In this document: piece after piece, positions 33,835 to 46,400 of the stretch | Numbering within the stretch: the stretch's first letter is position 1 | How the letters are laid out: each line of letters starts with the position of its first letter | From: Amblyomma americanum | Lineage: Eukaryota > Arthropoda > Arachnida > Ixodida > Ixodidae | DNA length: 64,000 bases | NCBI RefSeq assembly: GCF_052857255.1 | Contig: NC_135497.1 | Coordinates: forward strand, 118,620,744-118,684,743 | Reading direction: 5' to 3' | Notes under the pieces: model-generated | Databases searched by the model: none | What the model saw: only the letters and a program-made list of their open reading frames with translations | What the model was told of the DNA's origin: nothing | Position numbers and translations under genes: made by a program

Positions 33835-34560
33835 TCTTTTTAGATTTAGAATTGCTCACCTTCGAGCTAGAGCTCAAAGTTGTAGCCCCCCCCCTATTAC
33901 AAGTATTCTTTCTTCAAAATATGGACATCATGGACTCTCATAGGTGCATTTTTTTATCGCTTGCCGGTTTCTTATTACGTGATTCATAGATCCAAGATGT
34001 GTGGTGACGTTTTAATTCCAGCTTGATATCTAGAAACCCTATAGTGCGTTTTTCATGCAACTCTTGTGTTAAGACTAGAGGGGATCATCTCAAAAAAATT
34101 GCGAACAGTGCAAAGGTAAAGGTGGTGTTTTCTGCGCCAGAAAAGTCGGCAAACATTTGCAATTGTGTGAATCGTTTGGCCAGGACCGCAAGAACATGCA
34201 GCATCAATAATCGAAAACGATTCGTCGAACGCGAGAAATAAGTGATCGATTCATTTCCCTTAACATGCGGTGCCAAATATATCGGGCAGACGGGCAGGCC
34301 TGCGTCAATGACCGTTTGCGTGAGCATAATGATGATATGTAACGGTGCTATAGAGGATATATATCAGTCCATTTGAAAAACTTTGGCGCATGTCAATCAG
34401 AATTCGAAAAACTTAAAGTCATTGGAGGAAACGCAGATCAACTGACCAGGGAAATGACTACAGCCTTTAACATAACATCAAACAAATACACCTGTGTCAG
34501 GGCGCCTTCTGTTCTTTTGTCAAACAAAGAAATGACATTCCTCACTTCAAAACAATGACA
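33835..34560 (+). mobile_element. Penelope-like element, C-terminal RT edge and GIY-YIG domain
   Basis: KVVFSAPEKSANICNCVN is the end of the RT/linker region. Then FPLTCGAKYIGQTGRP, a frameshift, and NDRLREHNDD give the GIY-YIG core with its Tyr, Arg and Glu/His positions. The frame ends LTREMTTAFNI...APSVLLSNKEMTFL, the PLE C-terminus. It belongs to the same PLE type as 24390-25436 (IGQTGR) rather than that at 31171 (TGETGD). No terminal arms or target duplications were found. Confidence 0.75.
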
Positions 34561-34817
34561 AATTCGTGACTACCAGTGTTCATTGATTCCATGATTCTCT
34601 TTTTGTGTACATCATCTGTTTCCTTCTTTTTCCGTGTATTGTACTGCGCAGCTTATAAGGGGGCATATCGCAATAAACCCACAGCTGTAAGTCAGCGCTC
34701 CTGTTGTACGTTTCCTTCTTCTTCCATGTCCTGTTTGGGCGGTTTCGGGGAGAATATAACAGTAGCAAGAAGAACCAGCCAGATTAGCGGTTGATATTAA
34801 GTTTGAAGGGATACGGA

Positions 34818-34910
34818 GGCAGCAGCTGGCTCACAGGGCAGGTTTAATTGGAAAGATATAGGAGAGGCCCTTGTCCTGCATTGGGAGTGATCTGACTGTT
34901 GATGATGATG
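34818..34910 (+). mobile_element. RTE LINE 3' tail fragment
   Basis: AGGAGAGGCCCTTGTCCTGC, ATTGGGAGTG and TGATGATGATGC repeat the 3' end seen at 11650-11710. Severely 5'-truncated. Confidence 0.7.
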
Positions 34911-35074
34911 CAAGTTGCGGTTGGAAAAGGGGTGGGCGGGAGCTCGATCACTTCAGACTCTCGAGCCTGAAACTGAAATCGTTCCATTAATACAGTAACT
35001 TGAATATCCGCTAGGAAGGTCTTGGTCTAAAGATTAAGTTCACTGTGCTTTTTTTTGAAGAGATGTTTATTGCG

Positions 35075-35870
35075 TCAGAGCATAAAGGTTATGAAAAGAG
35101 AGATGAGGAAAATGCTTAAAGAAATGAAAAAAAGGTAGGCTGATCTAATGGAATGAAGTAGTGAACGATGATTTGGGCGCTGTGTCCAGGCAATATAGGA
35201 ATCCGGATTGTCCTGTGAGGGACCCACCGCCGCCAGGTGACGAATTCTCGTCGGCTTCAGCGCCAGGCAAACCCACAACAGGTGGTGGATATCCCCCTCA
35301 AAGTCTGTGATCTTGCAGACTGGACACCAAGGGTGGGGATATAAACTTTTAAAACGCGGCCGCTTGCGTGTCCCAACTGGAGTTAGGGCAACCCAGACCT
35401 GTCTCCTCTGAAGCGCAACCTCCTCTGCACGTGTAAGTCTACGGGGTAGGGTTACCGCTACGGAAGGATTAGAGCACATGTGCGGCGCCGGAGGTGTTCC
35501 TTTCTTGTTAAAAGGAGGGTGGTGCCATCCTGAGTGAGTACTCGAGGCAAAGACGACCTTGGGGTCGAAAGGCGGGTCGCTGAATCTGCGCGGCTTTGTG
35601 CGCTCAGGAGGTCACGCGGGACCCACTCAATACGGATTTGCTGCAGGACGCGAGCCGCTACACGATGTGTTCTTGGCAGAGTTATGGGCAGCGACTGACG
35701 CGTCGTAGTAGGCGTGTGACGTGAAGGGCATCGGTGCGAATGACAGTGCGGGCAGTAGGTAGCATGGGAACGGCGGCCACAGAGCAAAGTGCCTCATGAA
35801 CCGGAAGCAACTCCGCACAGATGGAGGAAGATGGTTCTGAGAGGCGAAACTTTGACCTTTTGTTCAGGGG
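35075..35870 (-). mobile_element. LINE 3' end with RNase H-like and zinc-binding C-terminus
   Basis: The 35075-35479 frame (134 aa) contains a Cys-rich unit, PWCPVCKITDFEGDIHHLLWVC, that is the CCHC end of tick LINEs of the I/Jockey type. Upstream, RIEWVPRDL and then SRADSATRL look like the end of an RNase H domain in another frame. A frameshift separates the two. The rest of the element is absent. Clade assignment is from recognition of the C-terminus only. Confidence 0.65.
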
Positions 35871-35879
35871 TGGCTTGCA

Positions 35880-37808
35880 AGGACGGTAGACAGGAATGAA
35901 ATCCCAGGCATCCGCTGGGTGCGCCTAGAATCGCTTCAGGCAAAAAAATAATAATAATCACCATAGCATCACCGATATTTACTTTTTACGCTTCGCATCA
36001 TTCACAGATCTTTCACAGCTCTTTTTTCGTATGATATCAATGTTTACATTCGACTAGCGATACACTATAGAGCGATCGAAAGCATTGGCAGTTTTAGTAG
36101 CAGGGAAAAAATCTCTGCACGCGGCAGCATCCATCGACACCGAAGAGGAGGACGGTCACGCGATTCCGCAGGTCGCGCGCATCCACGAGCAGCCAGGAAT
36201 CCCGTCTCCGCTTCGAAGACGGGCCCGCTCGTCTTGCTGTGGCAAGGTTCCAGCAGAAAAATGCCGCTGGTATCGCACCATACTTGACGTGTTCTTTCTG
36301 AGAAGGCGGTGGGTAAATAGCCGCGCTTCAAGACCGTCACCTGCCAGCAGCCGGAGCAGGTAAGCGGCAAGACCTGGGAGGAATCCCGGCCGCGGTGGCC
36401 GCATTTCGATGGAGGTGAAACGCAAAAGCGTTGGGAGCTCTGCGACGTTGCAGCGGAGGCTGCCTCCATTTGATAGTTCGTGTGCAGCTTGGCGATGCTA
36501 ATCCGCACACAGCATGTGCCGCACCAAAGTCAAACAGCACGCCCTTTCTCTGAACAGAATACAGTCCCGAATGGCTTTGTGGGATCTACGCTATGGGCCA
36601 CATTGTGAAATTCGATAGAAGCTGGAGACGGGCACGCACAATGAGTGGTGTTCGTAGTCTAATACCTGGGCGCACTTCGAAGAGGCACCTGGGGATATGA
36701 GCCCTTGCGAGTGACCTGTGCGAATGAGAATGATCAGGTATGCGTGAGTCAGATGAGAGTGTCAAGGCATTGGTTTTTTTGCCAATGTGTATTTGGAGCA
36801 ATCTTGCTGGAATAAGCGAGGGCACGCGGCGCCGCACTATCAGTGATGCGTCCGAAATAATCCAAGCAGCGGAATCACGCCCGCGCTACGTATAGTGATT
36901 GTGTCAGATTTAATACGCATTTGTGAGATTAATATTTATTTCATTTTTTTCAATGGCTCCTGTTGTTTGCTGCTGGCGTTTTTATAAATACGCTCTAGGT
37001 TTTGCGCCTTCGAGCCGTATCACAAAGGCCGCGTTTCGATGAAGAAATTCTTTGTGTAGCGAGATGTCCCTGCAACACCGATGCGGACGGTGTGCCTAAG
37101 ACAACTGAGAAGTCTAGGCAGTCGAAGTCAGGAGCCACCTATACACGCGTGGCTTACATTCGCTCCCGCAGCTTTAGCATGGAAGCAGCCACTGATCTAT
37201 TTTTTATGCATTTAAGTATAATCCATGTTCAGCGTCACCTAATTAACGTTAATGCGTGTTTCACGATGCCTCATTGGAAGATGTTAGAAATAAACGCACC
37301 TGAACTAATGAAGCGTATTTGACCACTTAAGTTGAGCATCAACTTGATTCCCGTGCAGGAAATTACGCGACACCCCCCGACTTTTGAAGAATCTAAAAGC
37401 TACAAGCTTTCTCTAAACAGCAAAAGGCGAGCGTCGAACCCGTAGATTCCGCCAAAAATGAGAACATGCTCTGCGTAAGAGGGCATATGCATGGAAATTT
37501 CAAACTTTCTCTAACCGCGTGCTTGTCTGAACGGCAGAATTCCATTGGTTTCAAATAATTAAACAGTGAGCACTTTGTTTGGCGGTCAACATCCTTGATC
37601 TGTATCCCCAATATAGTTTTAGCCTTCAAAGCAACCTCGTTGAAGCAAGCGAAAATACTGAATTCTCTTACTCGCAGGATGCAGCGGTGAGGCCGATACA
37701 GGCGGCCTAGCACGTCCACCTCGCGCGAAAGAAGGCACCAATGTTCAGGGTAAGGTTTAAACAAAGTGTCAGCAGCCAAGCGCACGCCGATAGAGTCCCT
37801 TCTCTTAC
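35880..37808. other. Intergenic sequence before the repeat exon; SINE scrap
   Basis: A 45-bp piece of SINE body (GGCCGCGGTGG.., TTTCGATGGAGGTGAAACGC) lies at 36384-36428. No kelch exon or promoter motif could be supported. The sequence TCCCTTCTCTTACAG just before 37809 is a good splice acceptor. Confidence 0.5.
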
Positions 37809-40466
37809 AGAGGCTGCAACATCATCGCGGCACACGCACCAGCCGCGTGCCGGCGCCCTGCAGGAGCGCTGCTGTCGCCGCTGGTGACTTCCCGCCGCAT
37901 GACTGCGACAGCAGGCGTCGCCATGCGGCGCTCTCAAGCCAGCGAGACCACTGGCGTCTCGGCCGCACCGTCAACCGTCACGAAGGGAGGTACACACCGA
38001 ACTCTAGTAGCAGCAGCAGCAGCAGGAGCTGCTGCTGCTGCTGCTGCTGCTGCACAGACCGTCGTTACCACGAAAAACGAATAGGAAAGCACGCGCATGG
38101 AAAAGAGACATCTGATGAATATCCTCGTGAATCTCACCCCGAAAGCGACAATCAAGGATCCCTTGCTGAAGCTAGGTTCCTGCCAGAAGACCCTTTGCAG
38201 ACAGAAAGGTGGGTCCTGTGCCAAAACTTCCGGGTACCAGAAAAGCAGCCTCCTCACGCTGAAAGCGCGGCTGATGCCGTGCTCTTATTTGGGCGCGCTG
38301 CTTCGCCACCTATGGCTTCCAATCCAACAATACAGAAGAAAAATACACAGTTGAAAATTGTGGAAAACGTGCAAGAAGCTTCCGTTGACGTTTCCTCCGA
38401 AGACACTTCACCACCGTTGGAGAGGAAGCACTTACTGTTTGTGTCACACACCCATTTAGCCGAGCAGGAAGCCGGGCGAAGTTACAAAGACATAATTAGG
38501 GAAGAGGAAATGAAAAGATGTGCGGCCGCCTTTAGATATGTATTTCGCATACGCCCAGAGAAGTACACTCCTACGCCCCGCGTTTTCTACGTCCCTTCCG
38601 ACGACGACGAAGACAACGATTGCGGACCTCCCGCAGCCGGCTTCGAGAAAACGATGTACCATCCTAACAGCGAGATTATTGCGCGGCATGCAGAAGTGGT
38701 TCGTGGCGAGTGTGAAGCTGCGGGAGCCTCCATTGTGGAAAGGATGAACCATCGTACCAGTGTTAACAGGGCCCTGCTTGCGCAAGTGGGTCGCAAAGAG
38801 TGTAGCAAGGAAACTATTGACCGTCGTATCATCCAAGAAAGGGGGGCGATTACAGAAGCTGGCCGCGCCCAGTGCAGAGCCCCTCCGTTCGACCCTACTG
38901 AAAGAATGGACCACCGTATCAGCGAAAATAAGGAATGGTGCGCAGATGTGGGCCGTCACGAGTGCAGAGATCCTGGTGTCGACTTCGTGGAGACCATTGA
39001 CCGTCGTGTAAGCGAGAGTGGACGGTGGCCTACAGAGCTAGGCTGTGACCAGTGTAAAGCCCCTCAGTTACACATTACAGAAACGATAGACCATCGCATA
39101 AGAGGAAACAGGGGACGGTTTACACAAGTGTTCCGCGACGAGCGCAGAGCTCCAGTATATCACATTGTGGAAGAGATGGAGCATCGCATGAAGGACAAAA
39201 GGGTTCGGCCTAAAGAAGCCCTCGGTGACGAGTGCAGACGCATCAACGAGAACAGGGGGCGGAGTACAGAACTGTTCAGTGACGAGTGCTCTGCTCCTGG
39301 ACCTGACTCTGCGGAGGTCAGGGACCGTCGTGTCAGTGGGAACAAGCAGCGGCAAATAGAGGTTAGCCACAAGCAGTGTAAAGCCCCTGCGTTCAACTTT
39401 GCGGCAGCGATGGACCGTCCGTTTAGCGAAAACAGAAGGCGACGAATAGAAATGGACCGCGAAGAGCACCGAACTGCCTTAGCTGACAAAATAGAAACAG
39501 TGGAACATCGAATGAGCGAGAAAAGGGGGCGGCGTACGGAAGTGTTCCGCGACGAGTGCAGGGCTCCTAGACCAGACTTCATGGAAACAACAGAGCGTCG
39601 TGTCAGCGAGAACAGGCGGCGGCTTATAGAAGCAGGGAGCGACCAGCACACAGCCCCTACATCTGACTTTCCGGAAGTTAGGGATCGTCGCACGAGCCAG
39701 AACAGTGGAAAGCGTGTAGAAGTGGGCCGCCACGAGTGCAAAGCTCCCGTAGCTGACAGTGTCGAAACAATGGGCAATCTTATGAGTGAGGAAAAAGGGC
39801 GGCGTACAGAAGTGGGCCTTGATAAATGCAGAACTCATGGACCCAACTTTGGGAGGACAATAGACCGTCGTACCAGTGAGAACACGGGGCGGCGTACAGA
39901 AGTAGGCCGCGGCCAGTGCAGAGCTCCCGCAAAACACTTTGCGGAAACGATGGACCGCCCTATCAGCGCGGACACGACTCGACTGACTGAAGCTGGCCGG
40001 AAGAGACGAGAACCCTCACAAATGATGACCGCGTTTTACCCAGGCCAGAAGAAAATCGCGTGGGAGGATACTTGTACTAGACATCAATCTTTCCCGCGGA
40101 ATGAGGCAGAACACCCGGAGAGGGTATTCACAAGAGGATCGTGGCGTCTCATGGGAGAACGTGGTATCGGGAATATTCGTCCGCAACAAAGCAAATCGAT
40201 TTCCAGCGCTCACGGCGGCAGCGGCGACCAATTTCTCAGCTGGGCTGACCCCCAGCATCTGTTGTCTGCGGCATCTCGGCCGCGAAGCGCTTGGCGCTTA
40301 AGCGCTATGCAGTTGGAAAACACCATTAGCGGGCAAAAAGAAAGTGAGTTGCGCGCATGCCACAGTTCACTCTGGCTGGCGGCGAGTCAGCAAAGCGACC
40401 CGGGCTTCTGGAGTCCTCTGTGCAAGATTTTGCCGCCGATGACTCCGAGAACAGTCGACGAGCGGT
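37809..40466 (+). CDS. Large 5' exon of copy D with 30-residue repeats
   Basis: The frame is open for about 2.7 kb. It is bounded by a strong acceptor (CTTCTCTTACAG) and a GTGAGT donor leaving two bases (CG), which the next exon completes. The order is: a basic, Arg/His-rich start; a Ser run then eight Cys from a CAG/CTG hairpin (38009-38053); an acidic to mixed spacer; and repeats from about 38690 to 40010. A Gly/Ser/Trp-containing tail then reaches the donor. There is no ATG in the first 180 codons, so either an upstream exon supplies the start or translation begins at 38312. No signal peptide or known domain. Long - strand frames across it are mirrors of the repeats. Confidence 0.7.
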
Positions 40467-43400
40467 GAGTAGAATTTATCGCAAGGTGCGCTGTTTTCAG
40501 TCAATAGGCCATCGAAGTTTTGCCCATGGTTTGGTGAGAAATATATGTCATGCAGATGGCGAGCTAGGCTGTATGGACCAAAGGCGTTTCTGCTTCTTTG
40601 CAGACGCTGAAAGGTCACACTCATAACCGTGCTGGTCAGCACCTTGACCACCCCCCGGTCCTTTGCCTTCTGCGCCTTCGTTTCGTTGAGCGAAGTTCGA
40701 CTGGGCGCTGCTTGAGATGCCTCACATCCAATAAAACGTGCATGCGCAAAAAATCACGATATCGATATCACTTTAAAAGTTGCGCTCTGTATATGCGTGT
40801 TACGCAGTTGCTCGGCCCTTGTTTTCCGGCTCTTTCGCCCACCCAGCTGCGATGTCTCCCTCCGCGGATTTCTAACGGCTGGCGCACAACATAATAGGCA
40901 GCTCGATTTCAGCTGCCATGGTCCCTCATTCCTGGATGAGAGAAATAAACTGTAACAACACGCGTCTTCCAAACGTGACGCAAAGCAAAGATGGGGTGCT
41001 TGTCAAACTTCAAGCTCTCACATCATAGCTTAGTGGCAAAGCATATCAGTGTTTCTAAAGCCTGGCAGCGTTTTCAGTCTGACCTGAAAAAACAAAAATG
41101 TGTGTGAGTGTGTGGGAGCCGAAAACGAACGCACTAAGCAAAACAGCAGGTGGTGACACTGAATTTACGTTACATTTTATCTTTACTTTTTCTTCTATTT
41201 CTCTTGTGCCCAGGAACAAAATACTGGGTTCCTTTTTCGATGTCTCGTTTTACGGCGACCTAGCGACCCCCCTTCAGCTGACCTACAACGGGCCTTGTCA
41301 CTACCTGATGCTAATCGGTGGCATATCACCTACCAAGCTAGCCGATGATGCTCATGGTAAGCCGCCTTTGAGTCGGAACACGCAGGCATAGAGTTAGTCA
41401 TAGCTTGCGTCGATATACACGCGTGAGCCGTCCACGCAGCGTCTTTAGCTCGGGAGTCGTGATTCTGCCATAAATATGTTCTTTCGCAGTTTAATGCTGA
41501 CACAGTAAAAAGCAGTGTTAAAGACATCATAGGAATAGCTTTACACGTCTTTGAGAGCAAGCGCGCAATGAAAAGCCTAATTAACGAGCTACTAAACGAA
41601 GACTTTATCTGTATGCAGTCAATCGGTATGCGTTGAATGTACGTAACAATCACTCCGTGGAGGTATTACGCGTCTCCGTTTCTCTCTCTGTTCTATATAT
41701 TCCTTGCATTTTCCAAGTAGTAGTAATGGTTGTAGTAGAACCGATTATTAAAAAAGAAAAACAAAAGAAGAAAAAGATTTTGCCGGCCCAGGGAACTGCT
41801 ATCACGTATCTTAAGCCCCAGAGCTGGGCCCGGCGGAAATGAAGGGGCAGGGACAGGATTTCTAGAAGAAGTAAAGAGGGGAATAATTTCGAGAACTTAC
41901 AGGTTAGAGTTCACGCCCAGATTGGGCTTCATTTTGCACACTCTAACTCTGTTCCATCTAGATTAGACGTATTATTCTGGGCCGTCGGAAAGCCCGCTGT
42001 CTAGTAATTATTTCGCGGGGTCCTAGCTGGTGCCTCCCACAATAGCAGAGCGTGTTTTACCCCCGTATTCTTAAACAGACCTCCACTTGAAATTTCACTC
42101 GAGTTGCTCCTCGAAGCCCGTTTCGTGCTTCTTAAACCCTCCTCCACTCCTACCGGCCCTCGAACGGAGGAACTCCTCCACGCTCTCCTCCGAAATCTCT
42201 AGGTGGCGCTGCTGCTACCTTGAACGCCTCCTCGACCGAAGCGTCCCCCCTCAACCGTGTTGAGATGGCTGCCGGCTCGCTCGCCGAGTTCGCCGAACGT
42301 GTGCTACGTGTGGACGAACTGTTCCACGACGGCGCCGACGATAGCGAAGCTTCAGTTGTGCCACGACGGGCGTTGCGGGACAGAATAAACCCGCTCGAGC
42401 ATTTCAGCGATGGGGAGTTCCTATCCCGGTACCGGTTTTCGAAGGACACCGTGCGAGAGCTCCTGAAGTGCCTGCCCATGGAAGAAAGCGTCAGCAATCG
42501 CGGTCACCCGCTACCACCGATGCTTCAGCTGGCCATTGCACTTCGATTTTATGGAAGTGGAACGTTCCAAGTCGTCACCGGTGACTTGGTAAATGTTTCG
42601 CAACCGACGGTGTGCCGTGCAGTGGAACGAGTATCCACGCTGATCGCGGCACATATGTTCCCTCGAACTGTTAAGTTCCCCGCTACTGCAGCCGAGTTTC
42701 AAGCGGACACGAGAGACTTCTACCGCCTTGGCCGTTTCCCTGGGGTGACTGGGTGCATAGACTGCACCCACATTAGAATCAAGTCTCCTGGCGGGCAGCT
42801 CGGAGAGGTATACCGCAACCGGAAAGTACTTTTCGATCAATGTGCAGGTGAGCCCATTTTTCTTTTTGCAATACTTTATCGCGTTCTAGGTGGCATTAAA
42901 TTGTACTAACGCGCGTTGATATAGAACAAACTTGAGGGCCACTTTTCTTCACATTGCCCATCTTAGCTGTCGTCTTCTTCAAATAATGTTCATGTAAATA
43001 TTGACCAAAAAAAAAGGATCGATCTCTTGGCGTGCTGAACCTGCACTGCATCACTTTTCAAGATTGGAGGGTCCGGTTTAATTATTGCGTGTACGTATAC
43101 GCAAACCCCTTTTACGTCCAAAGCAACTGCTATCAATTCATCAGTGATGAAGGTATTTTTTGTACAATATTTTTGTTATGCCTCAATATTTGCCTTGCGT
43201 TGTATAAACACCAGCACATCTAATGAATTTACTCTCTATTTCTTAGCTAACATTGTATATATAGGAGCAATAATTTGTTTTTCGCATTGCTTGTTTTGCA
43301 TTTCATTCTTCCTGCACCCTTTTCAAATGCCTGTATGACCCCGAGAGTAAAAATAAATAAATACCATGAATGTTACCTAGCGTTCCTGTTACATGATGCA

Positions 43401-46400
43401 CCAAATTTTCACTCGCATTGAAAGTAAACAACTTGCACCATTTCAATGAAAGTGCTAATTTTTCTGGCTCTTGTTTCCTGTAAAACATAGAACCTAAGTT
43501 TTATGAATATATATTAATTGCTGAAGAGTAGAGTGATCTGACATGTAGGCACAAAAATTTATTTTCATTTCCTGAGAATATTTTCACGAAAGAGACATAA
43601 TATTTTATCCTCAGGCAATCACAGGGCCAAGGCTTGAATTTTATGACTTGGTCGTCGGCTGGCCTGGATCAGTTCATGACAGCAGGATTTTTGACAACAG
43701 CCGTGCACGGGTCCTCTACGAGACAAAACGAGTTCCTGGGTTGCTGCTGGGAGACGCAGGTTATCCCTGCATGTCATTTTTAATGACACCTCTGGCAGAT
43801 GCCAACCCGCCAAATACCCCAGAGGGCAGGTAAGTACAAGAGGGAACGTAGCACCATAGTTTCTTTGATTGAAGGCAGCACAAATGTACGAATGTCATCT
43901 CCTTTTGTTGCTGTACTGCTCCGTAAACACTTTACATCAAAGAGTGGAATCTTCATTTTTATTTGTTACTGAAACACATAATTTTTCCATGCTTTTCCCA
44001 TTTTTTCATTCAAATTCAACAAGAAATAAAAATTCAGATTTAGTATACATTTGCCACCAGTTGACGGACAACGCCCCTGAAGCTGTCTTGCTACTTTCCG
44101 AGGCGTGCAAATGTAATTACAGCTTTATTATTAGCTGCAGAGGGGCCACTGAGAAAGTAATGTGCAGACTGCTGTGCTCTTCAATTTAGCACATCTATAC
44201 AAATTTTTACTTCGAACTGCTCGTCTTTCACGCAGGTATCAGGCGGCCCACATCAAAACGAGAAATAGTCTGGAGAGGGCTTTTGGAGTTTGGAAGCGCC
44301 GCTTCCCATGCCTAGACATGGGCCTCCAGAACCGCCCTGAGCGCTCAGCAGTTATAATAACTGCTTGCGGCGCCCTTCACAATCTCGCCGTTCTACGGAA
44401 GGACCCGGAGGCACCTGCTGTGGCCCTCCCCGTTATCCAGCAGCCACAGCCCAGCGTACAACCACAGCAGCTTCATGTGCCACCGCAGCTTTCTGCCGAC
44501 ACAGTGAATGGCTCTCGTGTTCGGGTGGGGCTTATAGCCAGATCGTTCCGTTAAATGTCCCAATTACCTTCTCCAAAAATGTACACGATAGTTTTCTAGT
44601 GTTAGAGAACCGCTATTTTTATGGCATTTGCAGTGTTTCTGTCTATTTCTTTGAACTGGGTTCCCTTATAGCATATAATGTCATCATCAGCTGAACCTCG
44701 TCCATGGGAGGACGCAGGCCTCTCCTGTATCTTTCCAATTAACCCTGTGCTGTGCCAGCTGCGGCCACCTTGTTCTTGCAGAATTCCTAATCTCATCAGC
44801 CCATCTGCCGCCTTCTGCTATGCTCACCTTCTTTTGGGATTCATTCCGTTACCAATGGCCCAACATTTATCTTGAATTCACATTACATTCCCTGCCCATG
44901 CCCATTTCTTCTTGATTCCAGCTTGGACATTACCAACTCACGTTTATTCCCTCATTCATTCTGCACTTTAACCGCTACTTCTATCAGTTTCCTTTCCATA
45001 GTTCGCTGCACTATATCTGCCCCATAGGTTATAGGCTTTGCCCCACAAGATATGGCTGTTGAGGAATACTAGTAAACTGCCATTCATGGCTGGAGAGTGC
45101 CTGGCAAATGTGCTGCACCATCATTCTTATTCTCCTAGTTAGTTTACACATGTGGTGCAGATCTGTGGTCACTATGCTCTAAATAGGTGCGTTTACCTTA
45201 CAACTTTAACGCTTTACTGCCTCTTGTCGGCTGTTCCGTTCTGAGTGTTAACATTACTGAAGATCTCAATATGCATTTTTACTCCCACCGTTCTGCTTCC
45301 TTTGCTTTGCTTGTCTTCGACCATGTTTGGAAGTTTGTTCTCAGCTACTTAGCAGTGAAATATTTTTAGAAAATCTGAGATTATTAAGGCATTCTCATTC
45401 AATTTCATCCTCAGTTGTTTCCTCTCGAGTTCTCTGAAAATATCCTGGAAGCACGTGACGAATAGTACTGGAGAGAACGCGTCTCCCTGCGTGACACCCT
45501 TCACAACTGGTATTTTGTCACTTTCCTCGTGAACTATTATGGCACCTTCCAATTTCTGCCAACGAAAGATTTCTTTTGGCTGCTTTTAGGCTACTTCCTT
45601 ATTTTACTGCTTGATCCTTTCCATATTATATTTCCTTATACTGTTTATACATGTGCAAGTGTGTTAAATAAAGAACATTGTTTTTAAGAAACTGAAGGAA
45701 CATGCAAATACTGTACGACTGCATCAAAATGACGACAGTGTTGGTAATTGTACACAGAAGTGTTCCGAGACAAATATGTACAAGTTAATTTTATTTCTCT
45801 ATTTAGCGCTTCAGTGCTTCTAACTGCCGCTTTTTGATTTCAAAATCCAGAGAAAGCAGCTTGCGCTGCATTTTGTTTTTGAGCCGCTGCTCGGCCAGCT
45901 GGCTCCTGCGGAGTTGTAGGTCGAGTTGGTGTAACTCTTCCTTCCGCCGGTCCTCAGCTTCAATAGCCTTAATTCTGGCTGCTACTTCAGGAGCCAGTGT
46001 CCGCTCCACCGCAGCAACTCGGGGGCCACCTGCCCTCGTGCGAGCAATTTGTGCTGGTGTGATGTCCTCAGACACACTCTGGCACGACGGCACGACAGGC
46101 ACGAGCACTGTTGGTCTGCCTGCACTGAGGCACTCTTCCTGAACAGGAAGTGCCTCGTCAGTTAGTGGTCGGCTGTTCAGCCATGGTGACGGTGCTGCCT
46201 GCATTGATGTGGGTGCAGGAACCTCGCCTGCAAAAACATGCACACACATACAATACCTTCATGAGAACTCTGCAATGCTGTAACAAAATTGGTGGGCTCT
46301 TATGCTTACATACATACTACTGTGATATGACATGCAAAGAACAAATAAGACCATAAACAGAGGCTACTCAGACCATAACAGGGAACCAAAAACAAATGCT

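Noticed and set aside
38456..39937. Long - strand open frames (167, 205 and 152 codons) opposite the repeat exon
   Set aside because: They lie in three frames and mirror the 90-bp + strand repeats; the + strand has the regular protein unit and good splice borders.
38690..40010. Regularly spaced repeats resembling a CRISPR array
   Set aside because: The repeats are contiguous 90-bp coding units with no spacers, in a eukaryotic genome.
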